A stretch of 64,000 bases of DNA from Pectinophora gossypiella (GCF_024362695.1 NC_065407.1:16554001-16618000); one strand, 5' to 3'; shown: positions 8,701 to 18,532, numbered from the stretch's first letter. Made by a program: numbers and translations. The notes: generated from the letters alone by a model not told the origin.

Positions 8701-11431
8701 TGGTTTTAAGCATATGACGTAACATATCATGCTCGCTGCGAATGGTACATTACGCCTCGTAATACCGGTCAGTACCACAGTAGTACGGTGATTCAAGCCT
8801 GCAATATTAAATTATTTGATTATAATATCAATTGCTTTTGTTTCTGTTTCAGTATCCCCCGAGTACGGCGCCCGCGCAGCACTTGTTCGTTCATATAGGT
8901 GGTACAGTCACATACGCAGATCCCTTATTAGAGGTAACTTACAAATCATACTTTCTTAAACATAACATACACCTGTATACGTCCCACTGCTGGTCACAGG
9001 CCTCCCCTCAATCAACCGGGGGGGGCATGAAGCATACTCCACAACGCTGCTCCTCTGTGGGTTGGTGGAGCTGTTTTACGGATAATAGCCGGGACCAACG
9101 GCTTAACGTGCCCTCCGAAGTACGGAATTATCTAACTTTTTCGGACAATCAGGTGATTCAACCCTGCAATATCCTTTCCTCAGAAGAGAAAATAATATCT
9201 GTGGTCCTTACCAAATCAAGGACAGCCTCACAAAGTAATTTCAACAATGTGCCCGTCGGGACGACGAACCCGGACGGAAATATCACAAAAATTACTTTTC
9301 GATCCCTAGTTTGGTTAGTTATCCGAAAGTAAGATGATCCGTGCTTCGGAAGGCACGTTAAGCAATTGATCCCAGTTGCTATTTACTGATGTAAGTATGT
9401 AGTCACCTTTGGCGGCTCAATACTAACTCGGGTCGATGACGTTGGTAATCAAAGATTTTTAGTGTTTTTTTATATATTCTTTTGTGATTGGAACTCGGAT
9501 TATCGGCGAGAGTCAAATTGCTTTCTCTGCTGTGTTGTTAGTGACCTCATCCGCTATCTATCAATGTTGTGAATCAATAATTTAATTCCGTAAAACTCAT
9601 ATTCTTATTATTCTCATAGTCGACACCTTTCGCTGACTAATACCGTTTTTATTTTACCCCCATATTCTCTTCCACAGTCAGTAGACGTGCAGCAGATAAA
9701 CGACAAGTTCCCAGAGAAGAAGGGCGGGCTCAAGGAGCTCTACGAGAAGGGCCCTCGGAACGCGTTCTTCCTCGTCAAGTTCTGGGCGGACCTGAATACC
9801 AATAACCTGGACGACCCCGGCGCCTTCTACGGGGTCACCAGTGTGTAAGTATCTACATTCAAGCCAGTTGGCTCGACCATTACACACGGCGATACGGCGC
9901 TCCTATTACGTCGCGCGTTGGTCTAACAGACAGCTCAGTAAGGCGTGGTACTTAGTTCATCTTACGAGGGACCTGACCCCATTGAGATATAATCGCAAGC
10001 TCATGAGTGCAATGTCATATTACCTACTTAAATAATAGCGTTCTTCCTTGTCAAGTTCTGGACGATTCTGGAGCCTTCTACGAAGTCACCAGTGTGTGAG
10101 TATCTAGGTCTTTCTCTCATGTCAGTTTTGCGATCAATGACCTCATCAACATTATCATCAGTGTCTAGAGAAATATAAGTTAAGCTTACTACTATATCCC
10201 AATGAGGTAGTCAGAGGTATATCTCTCTATATGCAGACCTCACCCAGCTTTCTGTTAGACCAACGTGATAGATGTAGAGCCATACCATTCTTGACCATTG
10301 TTTTGTACTCACACTACAACTAACCTATCTCTATTATTCCAGGTATGAAAGCAACGAAAACATGACGATAACATGCAGTACGAAAGTCTGCTCTTTCGGC
10401 AAACAAGTCGTGGAGAAGGTAGAGACAGAGTACGCTCGGTTCGAGGGCGGCCGCTTCGTATACCGCATCCACCGCTCGCCCATGTGCGAGTATATGGTCA
10501 ACTTCATCCACAAGCTCAAACACCTTCCCGAGAAGTATATGATGAACAGCGTCTTAGAAAACTTCACTATACTTCAGGTTGGTACTTTGTTTGCTGTTTC
10601 GTCTCTCTGTTAATTACGTACGTAAATAGCCTATACATTCCACTGCGCACAGGCCTCTCCTGAAACAACCGGAGGGGGTATGGAGCATACTCCTCCTCGC
10701 TGCTCTACTGCGAATTGGCAGAGGTGTTTTACAGCTAATAGCCAACCAACGACTGTGCCCTCCGAAGAACGGAATCATCTTACTTTTTCGGCCAATCAGG
10801 TGATACACGCCTGTAATGTCTTGACCAAGCAAAGGACAGTCGAATGAATCAGCGGCGACCGGTCCATCGAGCATTTGCCGGATTTGACCCCTGACCAGTC
10901 CGAGCCTGACTCAAACTGGTCGACCCAGCTTAAACTTCTTCTTCTTCGTCATTCCCTCACTGCTGAATCCTCAGCAGCCATGTGAGCGCCATCCGACGAT
11001 CACAGGTTATGGTTTTCCATTCAGTACGGCTGTATGCTGCGTGGACCACTCTCTACATGCTGCCGCCCACCGTTTTCTTCAGGGACCACCTCGTAGGTGC
11101 CCTTCCTCGCGCGCGTCTGCCCTCCATTTGCCCAACGATGATCTGCTTCTCCAAACAGTGTTTTGGGGACCGCTTATCTCCGAACAAGCTTAGGGCACCT
11201 TTTCGGCATATTGAGGAGAGTCGCGTCGTGATCTTGAGCTCTTAATAGAAATATACTATAGAAATATACTATAGAAATATACTTACTATATAATGTTAAT
11301 AAAATGATTGTCCTCAGGTGGTGTCCAATAGAGATACTCAAGAGACGTTGTTGTGTGCGGCGTTTGTGTTCGAAGTCTCAAACAGCGAGCACGGGGCGCA
11401 GCACCACATCTACAGGCTCGTCAAAGACTGA
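2703..11431 (+). CDS. sd: Scalloped / TEAD transcription factor, last seven coding exons
   Basis: Exons: 2703-2833, 5394-5434, 7008-7182, 8853-8933, 9678-9844, 10343-10577, 11318-11431 (stop TGA 11429-11431). All have GT-AG borders and phases join without a break (944 coding bases beginning inside a split Gly codon). Exon 1 encodes the C-terminal half of the TEA DNA-binding domain (GRNELIARYIKLRTGKTRTR, later SSHIQVLARRKLREIQAKLK). The 41-base exon gives QFWQPGLQAGTSQ. The third has a Gly/Pro-rich linker, then WEGRAIATHKLRLVEFSAFV, the start of the Yorkie/YAP-binding domain. The rest supplies HLFVHIG, INDKFPEKKGGLKELYEKGP, GRFVYRIHRSPMCEYMVNFI and the conserved end HHIYRLVKD. The family is nuclear, binds MCAT-type sites and acts as the DNA-binding partner of Yorkie and Vestigial. 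The 5' exon(s) with the start codon lie left of the window. Introns are filled with SINEs and MITEs, and intron 5 holds a degenerate exon copy. Confidence 0.97.
2899..3231 (+). mobile_element. tRNA-derived SINE, family A, near full length
   Basis: The head has a pol III A box (TGGTCTGGTGGTTAGAGC; the common form is TGGTCTAGTGG) and a B box (GGTCCGGGTTCGATTCC). Then come the spacer TTTGTTTGGTAAGGAC, the shared core (CGTGCTTCGG to GGTCCCGGCT) and the tail CAGCAGTGGGACGTATATAG. The anticodon arm is shortened, so it is not a working tRNA. Confidence 0.88.
3232..3490 (+). repeat. SINE-like repeat, family E
   Basis: A B-box-like GGCTCGAACCTCGG is followed by GTTGGCTCGACCAC, GGCGATACGGC and GTTGGTCTAA. 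The same blocks recur at 9860-10015, 10185-10320, 40255-40395 and 61060-61150. Confidence 0.6.
3558..3728. mobile_element. MITE-like inverted-repeat element
   Basis: Ends are imperfect inverted repeats: GCGCCTTTTAAAAAGATCAC on the left and GTGATTTTTCATAAAGGCAC on the right. It contains an AACTAGCGTGTC block also seen at 31903. Confidence 0.5.
3729..4145. other. Intron sequence with repeat fragments
   Basis: An arm of a TTACAATTGTAAGTTTT inverted repeat lies at 3760-3805 (compare 38935-39110). A family D SINE tail lies at 4045-4090 (GTCGCTTCTGTAAAAAACCG). No coding signal. Confidence 0.4.
4146..4300. mobile_element. Short MITE with long terminal inverted repeats
   Basis: CCACATCGAAGCAATTC at the left is repeated inverted at the right (GAATTGCTTCGATGTGG), and AAAAAGCAATATTGC is mirrored inside, so most of it can fold into a hairpin. 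A diverged second copy is at 32937-33072. Confidence 0.75.
4301..5393. other. AT-rich scalloped intron
   Basis: No coding or structural signal seen except a fragment at 5150-5190 (TTTGTCCGGCCAAGTAGT) that also occurs in repeats near 57390 and 58040. Confidence 0.4.
5435..5699. other. Intron sequence, nothing recognised
   Basis: Begins with the donor GTAAGT. A GC-rich patch at 5470-5520 and AT-rich remainder, with no coding signal. Confidence 0.35.
5700..5856. mobile_element. MITE-like element, copy 1
   Basis: Shares GCGCGAATTATAT, AAACGATACGAAT and GTTACCGTGCAGAGCCTAC-type blocks with 30395-30545. The GCGCGAATTA and TAATTCGCG type ends are inverted. Confidence 0.5.
5860..6075 (-). mobile_element. 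LINE ORF2 C-terminal fragment, antisense
   Basis: The minus strand encodes MIGHLIRHNEFIKNIIEEKL then GKRGRGRPRRAY, QIKEKVNVVSYREVKELAFD, the characteristic C-terminus of a lepidopteran endonuclease/reverse transcriptase. It is 5'-truncated, and homologous to 20124-20351. Confidence 0.75.
6076..6574. other. Intron sequence with a small SINE-head fragment
   Basis: A B-box-like fragment near 6120-6145 (GCCGGGATTCAAATCCCG); otherwise nothing recognisable. Confidence 0.35.
6575..6742 (+). mobile_element. SINE family B, 5'-truncated
   Basis: Starts in the shared core (CCGTGCTTCGGAAGGCACGT), continues with the body CCGCACTGGGCCCGCGTGAT and ends CCCCAGCAGTGGGAACGTTA. It lacks the tRNA/5S-like head. 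Confidence 0.8.
7210..7537 (-). mobile_element. SINE family B, full length, with target duplication
   Basis: The element occupies 7224-7523 and is flanked by the 14-base direct repeat TACAAATACACTTT (7210-7223 and 7524-7537). On the minus strand it starts GAGGAGCTCGGTGGCGCAGC, has a 5S-rRNA-like segment, then the shared core and a (TGA)n tail. Confidence 0.92.
7593..7945 (+). mobile_element. tRNA-derived SINE, family D
   Basis: A head with A-box-like TGGCAGCCCAGTTGGTAG and B box GGTCGCAAGTTCGAATCC, then a long body ending TCTTCAGGTTAGGTAAGTGG and ACCCTGTGAAAAAACGGG. Fragments recur at 4045, 23153, 55140, 55280 and 61257. Confidence 0.8.
8086..8236 (+). mobile_element. SINE family A, 3'-truncated
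   Basis: The head GGTCCGGGTTCGATTCCCGG and the linker GACTGTCCTTTGTTTGGTAA are clear. It stops before the core domain. Confidence 0.8.
8595..8778. mobile_element. MITE-like element with inverted ends
   Basis: Left GGTACTGACTGGTGTTAC and right GTAATACCGGTCAGTACC are inverted repeats. Internal GGCGTAATGTA and TACATTACGCC extend the pairing to about 30 bases. Length about 180. Confidence 0.75.
8962..9272 (-). mobile_element. SINE family A, diverged
   Basis: Reverse complement of the family A tail, core and linker, lying directly downstream of the scalloped exon that ends at 8933. It abuts a family C copy in the opposite orientation. Confidence 0.75.
9273..9445 (+). mobile_element. SINE family C, fragment
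   Basis: ATCCCTAGTTTGGTTAG, then GATCCGTGCTTCGGAAGGCA, then CACCTTTGGCGGCTCAATA: linker, core and body of family C in order. Confidence 0.75.
9860..10015 (+). repeat. Repeat family E in scalloped intron 5
   Basis: CAGTTGGCTCGACCATTAC, GGCGATACGGCGC and CGTTGGTCTAAC match the block at 3330-3400. Confidence 0.6.
10038..10095 (+). pseudogene. sd: Degenerate duplicate of the preceding scalloped exon
   Basis: GCGTTCTTCCTTGTCAAGTT then CTGG repeats bases of exon 9678-9844 (residues AFFLVKFW), skips 24 bases, then resumes GAGCCTTCTACGAAGTCACC and ends with the same splice-donor context (AGTGT then GTGAGTATCTA, against GTAAGTATCTA in the parent). The frame is altered after the deletion. It is a partial tandem duplication of exon plus donor, with a family E repeat between the copies. 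An AG precedes it at 10037-10038 but without a clear polypyrimidine tract, so inclusion in mRNA is unlikely. Confidence 0.8.
10185..10320 (-). repeat. Repeat family E, antisense
   Basis: AGCTTTCTGTTAGACCAACG matches the reverse complement of the family E block. Confidence 0.5.
10625..10850 (-). mobile_element. SINE family A, diverged
   Basis: Antisense tail, body and core of family A with several substitutions, inside the last scalloped intron. Confidence 0.75.
10930..11245 (-). mobile_element. LINE 3' fragment, probable
   Basis: GC-richer segment between (TTC)n-like sequence at 10930 and a short AAATATACTATAG tandem at 11230-11280. Composition and the (GAA)n tail on the minus strand fit a 5'-truncated LINE; no diagnostic motif is certain. 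Confidence 0.4.
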
Positions 11432-13652
11432 ACCCTCAGGAGCTAGCCTCTCTACCATTCCTGTACAATCTTCTGTTCGTTACTAGCGCCATCTACGCCT
11501 TCAACCAGGACAGCTTTGAATCCAGTCGTGGTTAGAGGATTTTCTGAGAGCCTGCATCAATCTGATTAGCGTTTATCCACCTATTGTTGGTTGCTCTTCT
11601 CTCTTTAATACTCTCCTTTCCTGTCCTATGCAACTCTTCCACTACTATCCGGCATACTTCACTATGTCCTTGATTATAGGGCTGTCTGCCTCGAAATGGT
11701 AGGTTCAGCATTTTCTTGGCTACCGCTTTTGTCGATCTTTTTCTGTATCCTTTTCATCTTCACGCCTTCATCATTTGGTAATTTCAATACTATATTTGAA
11801 AAATGTTTTTTTTTGCTTACGGCTCTCAGTTTTCTTCTGCAAAATCTGTTTTAGTAAACAAAAGTATCCAAATCGACGTGAAACATATTGGTATTTTATC
11901 ATCAGTATCAAATTACAGAGCACACGTGTTTTATTATCAAAAAAGGTATGAATGTAAGATATACCAAGATGGCGCTTGTTATACGGAAGGGACCGCACCA
12001 TCCCAACAGAATACTGAATCCGATTGGAATAAGCAAGGACTGCCGTGGACCTATCGACTTGCTTTAACTACTATATTGTACCTGTAAGTCTGCATGTGGG
12101 TCTTCCCAAACCTTGGCAAGGTTCCAACCGGCACATCACATTAATAAGACAAATCAAAAAGAAAAAAACGTTATTGACATAGAAAAATGTGATCTGAAAA
12201 TTACGCTACAAGTATTTTTGTAACTGAATGTTTATTGTATAGCTCAATTTTGAATATCTCTATTATAATTCTGATACTTTGTGATTTAAACAGCTCTTGG
12301 AGTCTTAGGTACGTCCTTAGCCTGTTTTTTTCTTTCCCAACAACAAGCAGAAGTATCAATATTTTACATATTTCTTAATATATTGTTCAGCATAGTTGCG
12401 TGTAAAATAATGTCAAATAAGATGATTATAGAATTGAATACACACAGTGCCTCTAATAATTATGTTACATTAACATAAATTACGAGCATGTTTAGTCTTT
12501 TCACTGCGTTTCGGGAATGTCGCTCGTCAGTGAAAGGGTTAAAATTTAGTGTAGGGTACCGAGATCATAAATAAGTTTGATAAGTATAGAATTATTAAGG
12601 AGATGTCAAGTAAACTATATCAGTTGTTAATTGCTCGTGGTACAATTTTATCTTTTACTTTCTTGTATAGTTCTTCGGCGTGGCAACTACATTCTCATGG
12701 CCACTTTTGGAGGCTGATTGTAGACTTTTGTGAGGTGATAGTTGAATTCAAATATGTAACTTATAACTAACAACCTATGGGTTAGCTCAGACCAAAAGAA
12801 AGGTCAGCGAAAAGGTGAACTTTCTGGAAACGTCTAATAATTAACTTCAGTAACATTATCATAAAGTGCTCTCTTCGAGGAGCCCAAAGACGACGCGAGC
12901 ATTTTTCGAATTTTTGTCATTGTCGAAATTAAGCATTTATGAGAATGGTAATAAAGTTATTAGTTCAGTGTTATCAGAAAGTGATCGTCCGTTCTCTGCT
13001 CTTGGTCTACGCAATGATCATGAACAATTACCTAACTAAAATAATTTGACAAGTATCTAAAATTATCTATAACTCGAGCTAGGTTTAGGGAATTTTGCGT
13101 TCGAATTTCAAATCAAATCGACGAGTCGATCATTGCTTTAAAAATATAAGTTCTATTGTATAAATGCCTAACTATCACTCGATCAAAAGTCTATACCAAG
13201 TCTACCTTTTAGTATTCATTTAGATTCCTTCATTTATGCTTTTTATACATTACTTTTAGGTCTTTCAAGACGTAGCATTTCAATTGTATTTAGTTTACAT
13301 CTCGTCATTTAGTTATGATTAACTAAAGTCTTTGCCACTATTGAAATATTGTACATATTCTAACATAAACGTACCGCGCGTTATAGTGTTCTGTTCAAAT
13401 GTTCACATGTGAAAAGTTATTAATATTCGTATAAGATCCGATGATGAGAGACTTCCGGGGCCACGTTCTCTAATAAAAATATAGATGGAACTGTATAACG
13501 CTGCCTTAGTTTATCCTCCTAATTTCATGGATTTCAGAAATATGCATCTTTTGGCATAATGATGACCCTTGTTATTACACCCAGGCACAACGCATCTTCC
13601 AACTTCCAACCATTATTATTCTTATCAAAATAAAGAATACAACAACAACATA
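11432..13652 (+). other. Scalloped 3' flank / probable 3' UTR
   Basis: No further coding exon. A candidate poly(A) signal AATAAA lies at 13629-13634, and another at 13982-13987. Open stretches here (such as 11803-12087) show no family resemblance. Where the transcript ends cannot be decided from sequence alone. Confidence 0.4.
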
Positions 13653-13800
13653 ATAGGGTAGTTTCCAAATAGTCAAATCAGTTACTTTTTACTAAACGTC
13701 CAAACACGAAATTACTATGGAAAGTATGAAAACGCAAACTGGGACGTCATAGAAAAACGTGAAAAAATGTCGCTTTTATTATTAAATTTTTCACATTTAA
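13653..13800 (+). mobile_element. Repeat family M3 (GTAGTTTCC element)
   Basis: ATAGGGTAGTTTCCAAATAG then CAGTTACTTTTTACTAAACG and GACGTCATAGAAAAACGTG. Copies also at 48228-48420, 58335-58552 and 62090-62203. Confidence 0.7.
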
Positions 13801-14164
13801 AAAAAAAATATAGTAATTTTCGCGTAGGAGTTAAACAGCGCTATCTATATTTGTTTCGGAGAACGTGACCTGGAAAGTCTATAGTTATCATTTCATGTCC
13901 AAAACATTCTTGAACTACTTTGTTATGTTTATTGTATTAGCTAGTCGTCCCTAGCTAGCACTGGCAGCTGAAACATATTATAATAAACTTTTTTTTCAGT
14001 TATTTCTCTCGCAGCAATAAGGTCGCTCTTTCTTTCAATTTTCAAAGTACAAACGAGTGCCGGGTCCAACTGCGGCTTCCCGATTATACAATAAGTGTCA
14101 ACGTGGCAATGATTTGATCTCTCTTTTAGTCAAATATTTTTAGGTCCTGCCGTACTGTGCGTCT

Positions 14165-14420
14165 AGCACGTTAAGGTGTGTGCAGACGTCGTGTAAAAAG
14201 GCGTGTGCGCCGCGCGAGCGTACAATAAGGAACTCTCCGCTTCCCACCCGCGGCTGAGCTAGGTTAACCCCCTCCACCCCTCGGTCATACTTTAGTCTTC
14301 AATCGTACGGGCGTCAGACGTAACACACAGATGTGCGTGTACGATAGAATGTGTAGGGTCTGTGTAAAACGAGTTGGTTTGTATGAAGTGCCCGGGGCGA
14401 GGCAGCCTGTGCTGCCTGTC
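14165..14420 (+). mobile_element. Repeat family M4 (CTCTCCGC element)
   Basis: GGAACTCTCCGCTTCCCACC, GCTGAGCTAGGTTAACC, TACTTTAGTCT, then GTGTCTGTGTAAAACGAG-like end. Other copies: 34575-34752, 46720-46925, 57075-57305, 58100-58285. Confidence 0.7.
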
Positions 14421-14822
14421 ACTCAGTTACTTACTTATGTAAACATGAAATCGACCTCGCGCCGTCACATGCCTCGTGTCGTCTGTAACCACCTTTACAT
14501 TTATACAGTGTTATTTTATGTGCATTAAATAGCGTTTAGTTTCAAGACATGAGGTAGGCAAATATTATCTTAGATAATAATAATAATAAGAGATTTTTGT
14601 ATTTATTAAATAGAGTTATATTAGATAAATTGTAAAGTGAATAGTTATAAGTAAGTTCTTTTTTTCATATATGGCGATGGTCGTTCATGGCGTTTTGAGT
14701 AAAGTTGTCAGTCTAGTACTTAAGCGTTTGAACTTAATTTTTTGTTGCGATAGATTTTACTTCTTGTTTCCAAGTCGAATCCACTTTCTGAAGATGTTAG
14801 AGCTAGTGGGTGCGTTTAGCAA

Positions 14823-14990
14823 AGTTTTGCAATACAGTCATGAGCAATATCATGTACTTACCCACTTTAGAACCCTGTCGCACTATCATATTTGACATTT
14901 AATGAGACTAACGGATTAATTTGTCAAAAAAGTTAATGTGACATGGTTTCAAAGTGTACACTGTACACATATTGGTACTCGTGGCGGTAC
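14823..14990. mobile_element. MITE family M2, copy 1
   Basis: Inverted ends of the type TACAGTCATGAGCA and GGTACTCGTGGC enclose CCTGTCGCACTATCATATTT and GACATGGTTTCAAAGTGTA. Five copies in the window. Confidence 0.8.
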
Positions 14991-15000
14991 ATCCGGATTG

Positions 15001-15281
15001 TAAGATGTTAACTCAAACCTTCCTCGGCATTCTCAGTTGAGGGGAACTTAAGGAAGGCCTCGAACGCAGTTCGAAATTGGTATTCCAACGGCGATTCAAC
15101 CTTATCTCGAATTATCTCCAGTGAGGTATGACATTATTATATTCGTATTATTATGTTGGCAGTATGATATTGTCGACTCGAGTAGTCGTCAAATTGATGA
15201 CGCAAATGTCAACTTAAAATACCGAAATGCTCAACTGAGGCCGAGCCTAGTGGAGGAAGTTTCGAGTTAACATCTTAGAAT
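15001..15281. mobile_element. MITE-like element with about 40-base inverted ends
   Basis: TAAGATGTTAACTCAAACCT at the left pairs with AGTTTCGAGTTAACATCTTA at the right. TCAGTTGAG and CTCAACTGA also pair. Confidence 0.75.
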
Positions 15282-16305
15282 ATGGATGTAGTGTTCAATA
15301 ATTGTGAGAAAGAAGCAAAAGAGATCTGCCTTGTTGTGATTTTATACTTTAACGTTATAATTGTAGTACTCAAATGAGATTAACTCTACTCTATTCGACT
15401 CTTTTGCTATTTAGTTATTATGGTATTGTTTGGAAAAGCAAATGGCAATATTCGTTAGTATCAATACATTTTCGTAAATTGTAAATAGATGAACTTTAGT
15501 GCATTTCCTTCAGTTGTAGTGTTTTAAGCGACTTTTGCTTTTCTATAAGTCTTTCATATCGACAGTCTGCCATATCAAGATGAGAATATAAAAGATTAGT
15601 CGGCGGAATTGGAGAGGATCATTTGCTTGACCGTTGGGACAATAACACAGGTTATTGAAAATGTTCAGTTTATATGTTAGGCCGCTCACCTTATGCAACA
15701 CACGGCCACGCTCATCTTCGCTTTGTATGTAATTGTAAGGGAGATCGTCCACTGAAACACACGTCTACACTTTGTATAGTGACGTATACTATGACTAGTT
15801 AACATGAGAATCGTGCGTTTCAGTGGTTATTGTATTCATCCTTTAAAGTTTCTTGAATCACAGTTTGATATTAAACATTCAAGATTCCATACTGGCTTCT
15901 TTGAGAATGTCAGAATAACCAGACCTATTGATTCTTGAAAGTTTCAAGGGTGTATAAATAACAACTGTATGTAAAATATTGGTTACTTACTTTATAACAC
16001 CGTTGTTTTTATGTTACAAAGCAAATGATTGCCTACAAGACTAGCCGACATTGTGTACAGTATTTTAAATATAATTTACGTTAAAGATTTGTATGAAAAT
16101 TTAATTATATTGTCTTCTTAAAAGCTTTTGCGTATTATTTTGTTTTGAACCTTTCCTACTTCTTCTTTGGGATGTGAGGTGAACATTAGTGTCAGGGTTA
16201 TGATTGAGCCCCCATTGATGTGCCTCATGTAATGACAACATGTTTTTCAAGTAAATAGCTTCTGCGGGCGGCGACAGCCGCTACACCCAGGGGGCCAGGC
16301 TTACA
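15282..16305. other. Spacer, no gene recognised
   Basis: AT-rich. The minus strand around 15540-15770 has a 69-codon open stretch resembling transposon-derived sequence. No exon signals. Confidence 0.35.
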
Positions 16306-16483
16306 TACATAAACAGCCTATATACGTCCCACGCTGGGCACAGGCCTCCCCTCAATCAACTGTAGAGGGTATGGAGCATACTCCACCACGCTGCTCCAAT
16401 GCGGGTTGGTGGTCTTTTTACGGCTAATAGCCGGGACCAACGGCTTAACGTGCCCTCCGAAGCACGGAATCATCTTACTTTTT
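16306..16483 (-). mobile_element. SINE family A, 3' half of an interrupted copy
   Basis: Antisense tail, body and core up to CATCTTACTTTTT. The other half resumes at 18533 with CGGACAATCAGGTGATTC, the exact continuation found in the unbroken copy at 29845-30115. Confidence 0.92.
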
Positions 16484-16739
16484 ACCGACTTCAAAAAAGG
16501 AGGAGGTTCTCAATTCGACCGTATATTTTTTTTTTTTTTTTTTTATGTTTGTTCGGGCATATCTTCGTCGTATATGAACCGATTTTGATAATTCTTTTTT
16601 TGTTTGAAAGGACATATACCCAAGGGGGTCCCATGTCAAGGAAGTCAGGATCTGATGATGGAAGACCAGAGAAATCGAGGGGAATTTTCAAAAATCGTAG
16701 GAGCGACTAGTGCGTTTGTAAGTCATATTGATCGGATCG

Positions 16740-17665
16740 ATCTTTAGACTTCGGGAAAACTTCCCGACCTTCGAAAACTGGTCAGCATCAGGGAGATACC
16801 CTATGGCCTGGCAAAACTATACAACCTGGAGCAATTTTTCTTTCACGAAACGTATTTAAATCTTGATCAAATTCAATCGCCGGTGCAAAAAAACAAAATG
16901 GCGGAAAAAAAAGATGGCCGCCATACAAAATTTTGTCGATTTTGGAAGAAGCCCGTTTGGGTAAAAATAATGTATGGGGCGCTTACTCAAAACGTCATGT
17001 AGAGTACGGAAATACTTTCTGGTCACCAAAAACTGCTCCGCATCAGAGAGATACTCTACGGCCTGGCAAAACTATCGCACGTGAACCAATATTTCTTTCA
17101 GAGCACTTATTTAAATCTTGGTCAAATTCCATAGCGCGTAAAAAAAAAAACAAAATGGCGGAAAAACAAGATGGCCGCCATACACAATTTTGTTTTTTCA
17201 GAAAATGTCTCGGGATATAAAATATATATCGGCGTTGTGATCGGATCGTCATGTTAAGTATGGAAATACTTCCCGATTTTCGAAAACTGCTCCGCATCAG
17301 GGTGACACCCTACGGCCTGGCGAAACTATCACACCTGAACCAATTTTTCTTTCACGAAACCTATTTAAATCTTGGTCGAATTTAATGGCCGGTGAAAAAA
17401 AATACAAAATGGCGAAAAAACAAGATGGCCGCCATACAAAATTTTGGTTTTCCAGAAAATGTCTTGGGGGTAAAAATGATGTATGGGGTGTGATCGGAAC
17501 GTCATCTTTGAAAACTGCTCCCAATCAGGGAGACATCCTACGGCCTGGCAAACCTATTGCACCTGGATTTTGTTTGTTTCCACGACACCCATTTAAATCT
17601 TGGTCAAATTCTGTCGCCGGTGAAAAAAAACAAAATGGCGGAAAAACAAGATGGCCGCCATACGA
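16740..17665 (+). repeat. Tandem array, four units of about 230-258 bases
   Basis: Each unit has CTGCTCCGCATCAGGGAGAT or a variant, TTTCTTTCACGAAACCTATT or a variant, ATTTAAATCTTGGTCAAATT, then CAAAATGGCGG and AAGATGGCCGCCAT. The last motif starts at about 16893, 17151, 17404 and 17631. Units have diverged, the fourth being shorter. Confidence 0.88.
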
Positions 17666-17789
17666 AGAGGGACAGTTTCGAATAAACAGGACACGCGAGC
17701 TGCTTTAGCAGCGAGCGAACCACGCGAAATCTACTGTATCTATATGTATGCGTGAGTGTGTATGATAGCAGCTTCCACTGAAAACCACA

Positions 17790-17843
17790 TGTGTGTATGT
17801 ACACATACACATGTGTGTGTGTGTGCGTGTGTGTGCGCGCGCG

Positions 17844-17886
<43 letters not shown>

Positions 17887-17976
17887 GTCTGTGTGTGTGC
17901 GTGTGTCTGTGTGTGTGCGTGTGTACGTGCGCGTGTGCTCGTGTGCGTTAGCGCGTGTGTGAGTGTGTGTGTGTAA
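17790..17976 (+). repeat. TG-rich microsatellite
   Basis: Long interrupted (TG)n with CG steps. It gives spurious open frames of alternating Cys/Val or His/Thr. Confidence 0.95.
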
Positions 17977-18108
17977 ACATGTTCATCAATAATAATTGTG
18001 ATCACTACTAATAATATATTATATTATTATATATGAATATAAATCAGAAAATCTGTCTGTCTGCATCCTTGTCGGTCTAACCATCACTTAAAATCGTAAA
18101 ATAAAATA

Positions 18109-18531
18109 AAATTTTTAACAAAAAAAAACCGACTTCAAACGCAAAACTAAAAAGCAATAAATAAATTTACTTCGCACAAAGTAATTAGTACGTATTTTCA
18201 ATTAGTTAATTAATTTATAATTCTGAAGTCGGTGCCAAGTAAATGCTACAACAACCCTACTACAATATCAAATTACTATGTACACACAATATTGTTTAAT
18301 ACCTATATCAAAGCAATTACAAAACAATGTCAAACAAAAAATTACAAAACAATCAGTATTGAAAAATATATGAATCGGTACTTCGTTGTAGCATTTCCTT
18401 GGCACCGGCTTCAGAATTATAAATTAATTAACTAATTGAAAATACGTACTAATTACTTTGTGCGAAGTAAATTTATTTATTGCTTTTTAGTTTTGCGTTT
18501 GAAGTCGGTTTTTTTTTTGTTAAAAATTTTT
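18109..18531. mobile_element. Foldback/MITE with inverted repeats of about 144 bases
   Basis: The left arm 18109-18252 and right arm 18388-18531 are inverted copies with only about three differences by eye (for example GAAGTCGG against GAAGCCGG, read from the ends). Arms include CCGACTTCAAACGC, TTACTTCGCACAAAGTAATT and GGTGCCAAG. The spacer is about 135 bases. Confidence 0.9.
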
Positions 18532-18532
18532 T

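Larger units (their letters stand above)
16484..18532. mobile_element. 2 kb composite insert splitting a SINE
   Basis: Begins ACCGACTTCAAAAAAGGAGG and ends with TTTGAAGTCGGT then a T-rich tail, so the outer ACCGACTTCAAA is inverted. Target point is the TTTTT run of the SINE. It contains a 4-unit tandem array, a long TG repeat and a foldback. The ACCGACTTCAAA type of repeat is common in Lepidoptera. No transposase frame is visible. Confidence 0.8.

Noticed and set aside
11803..12087. 94-codon frame downstream of scalloped
   Set aside because: No recognised motif, no splice or promoter support; lies in the likely 3' UTR.
16740..17665. CRISPR-like or satellite array
   Set aside because: Units are about 250 bases and diverged, without spacers; only four units, inside one transposon insert.
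17604..18005. Open frame rich in His and Thr, and Cys/Val frames on the other strand
   Set aside because: Product of the TG microsatellite; no coding character.
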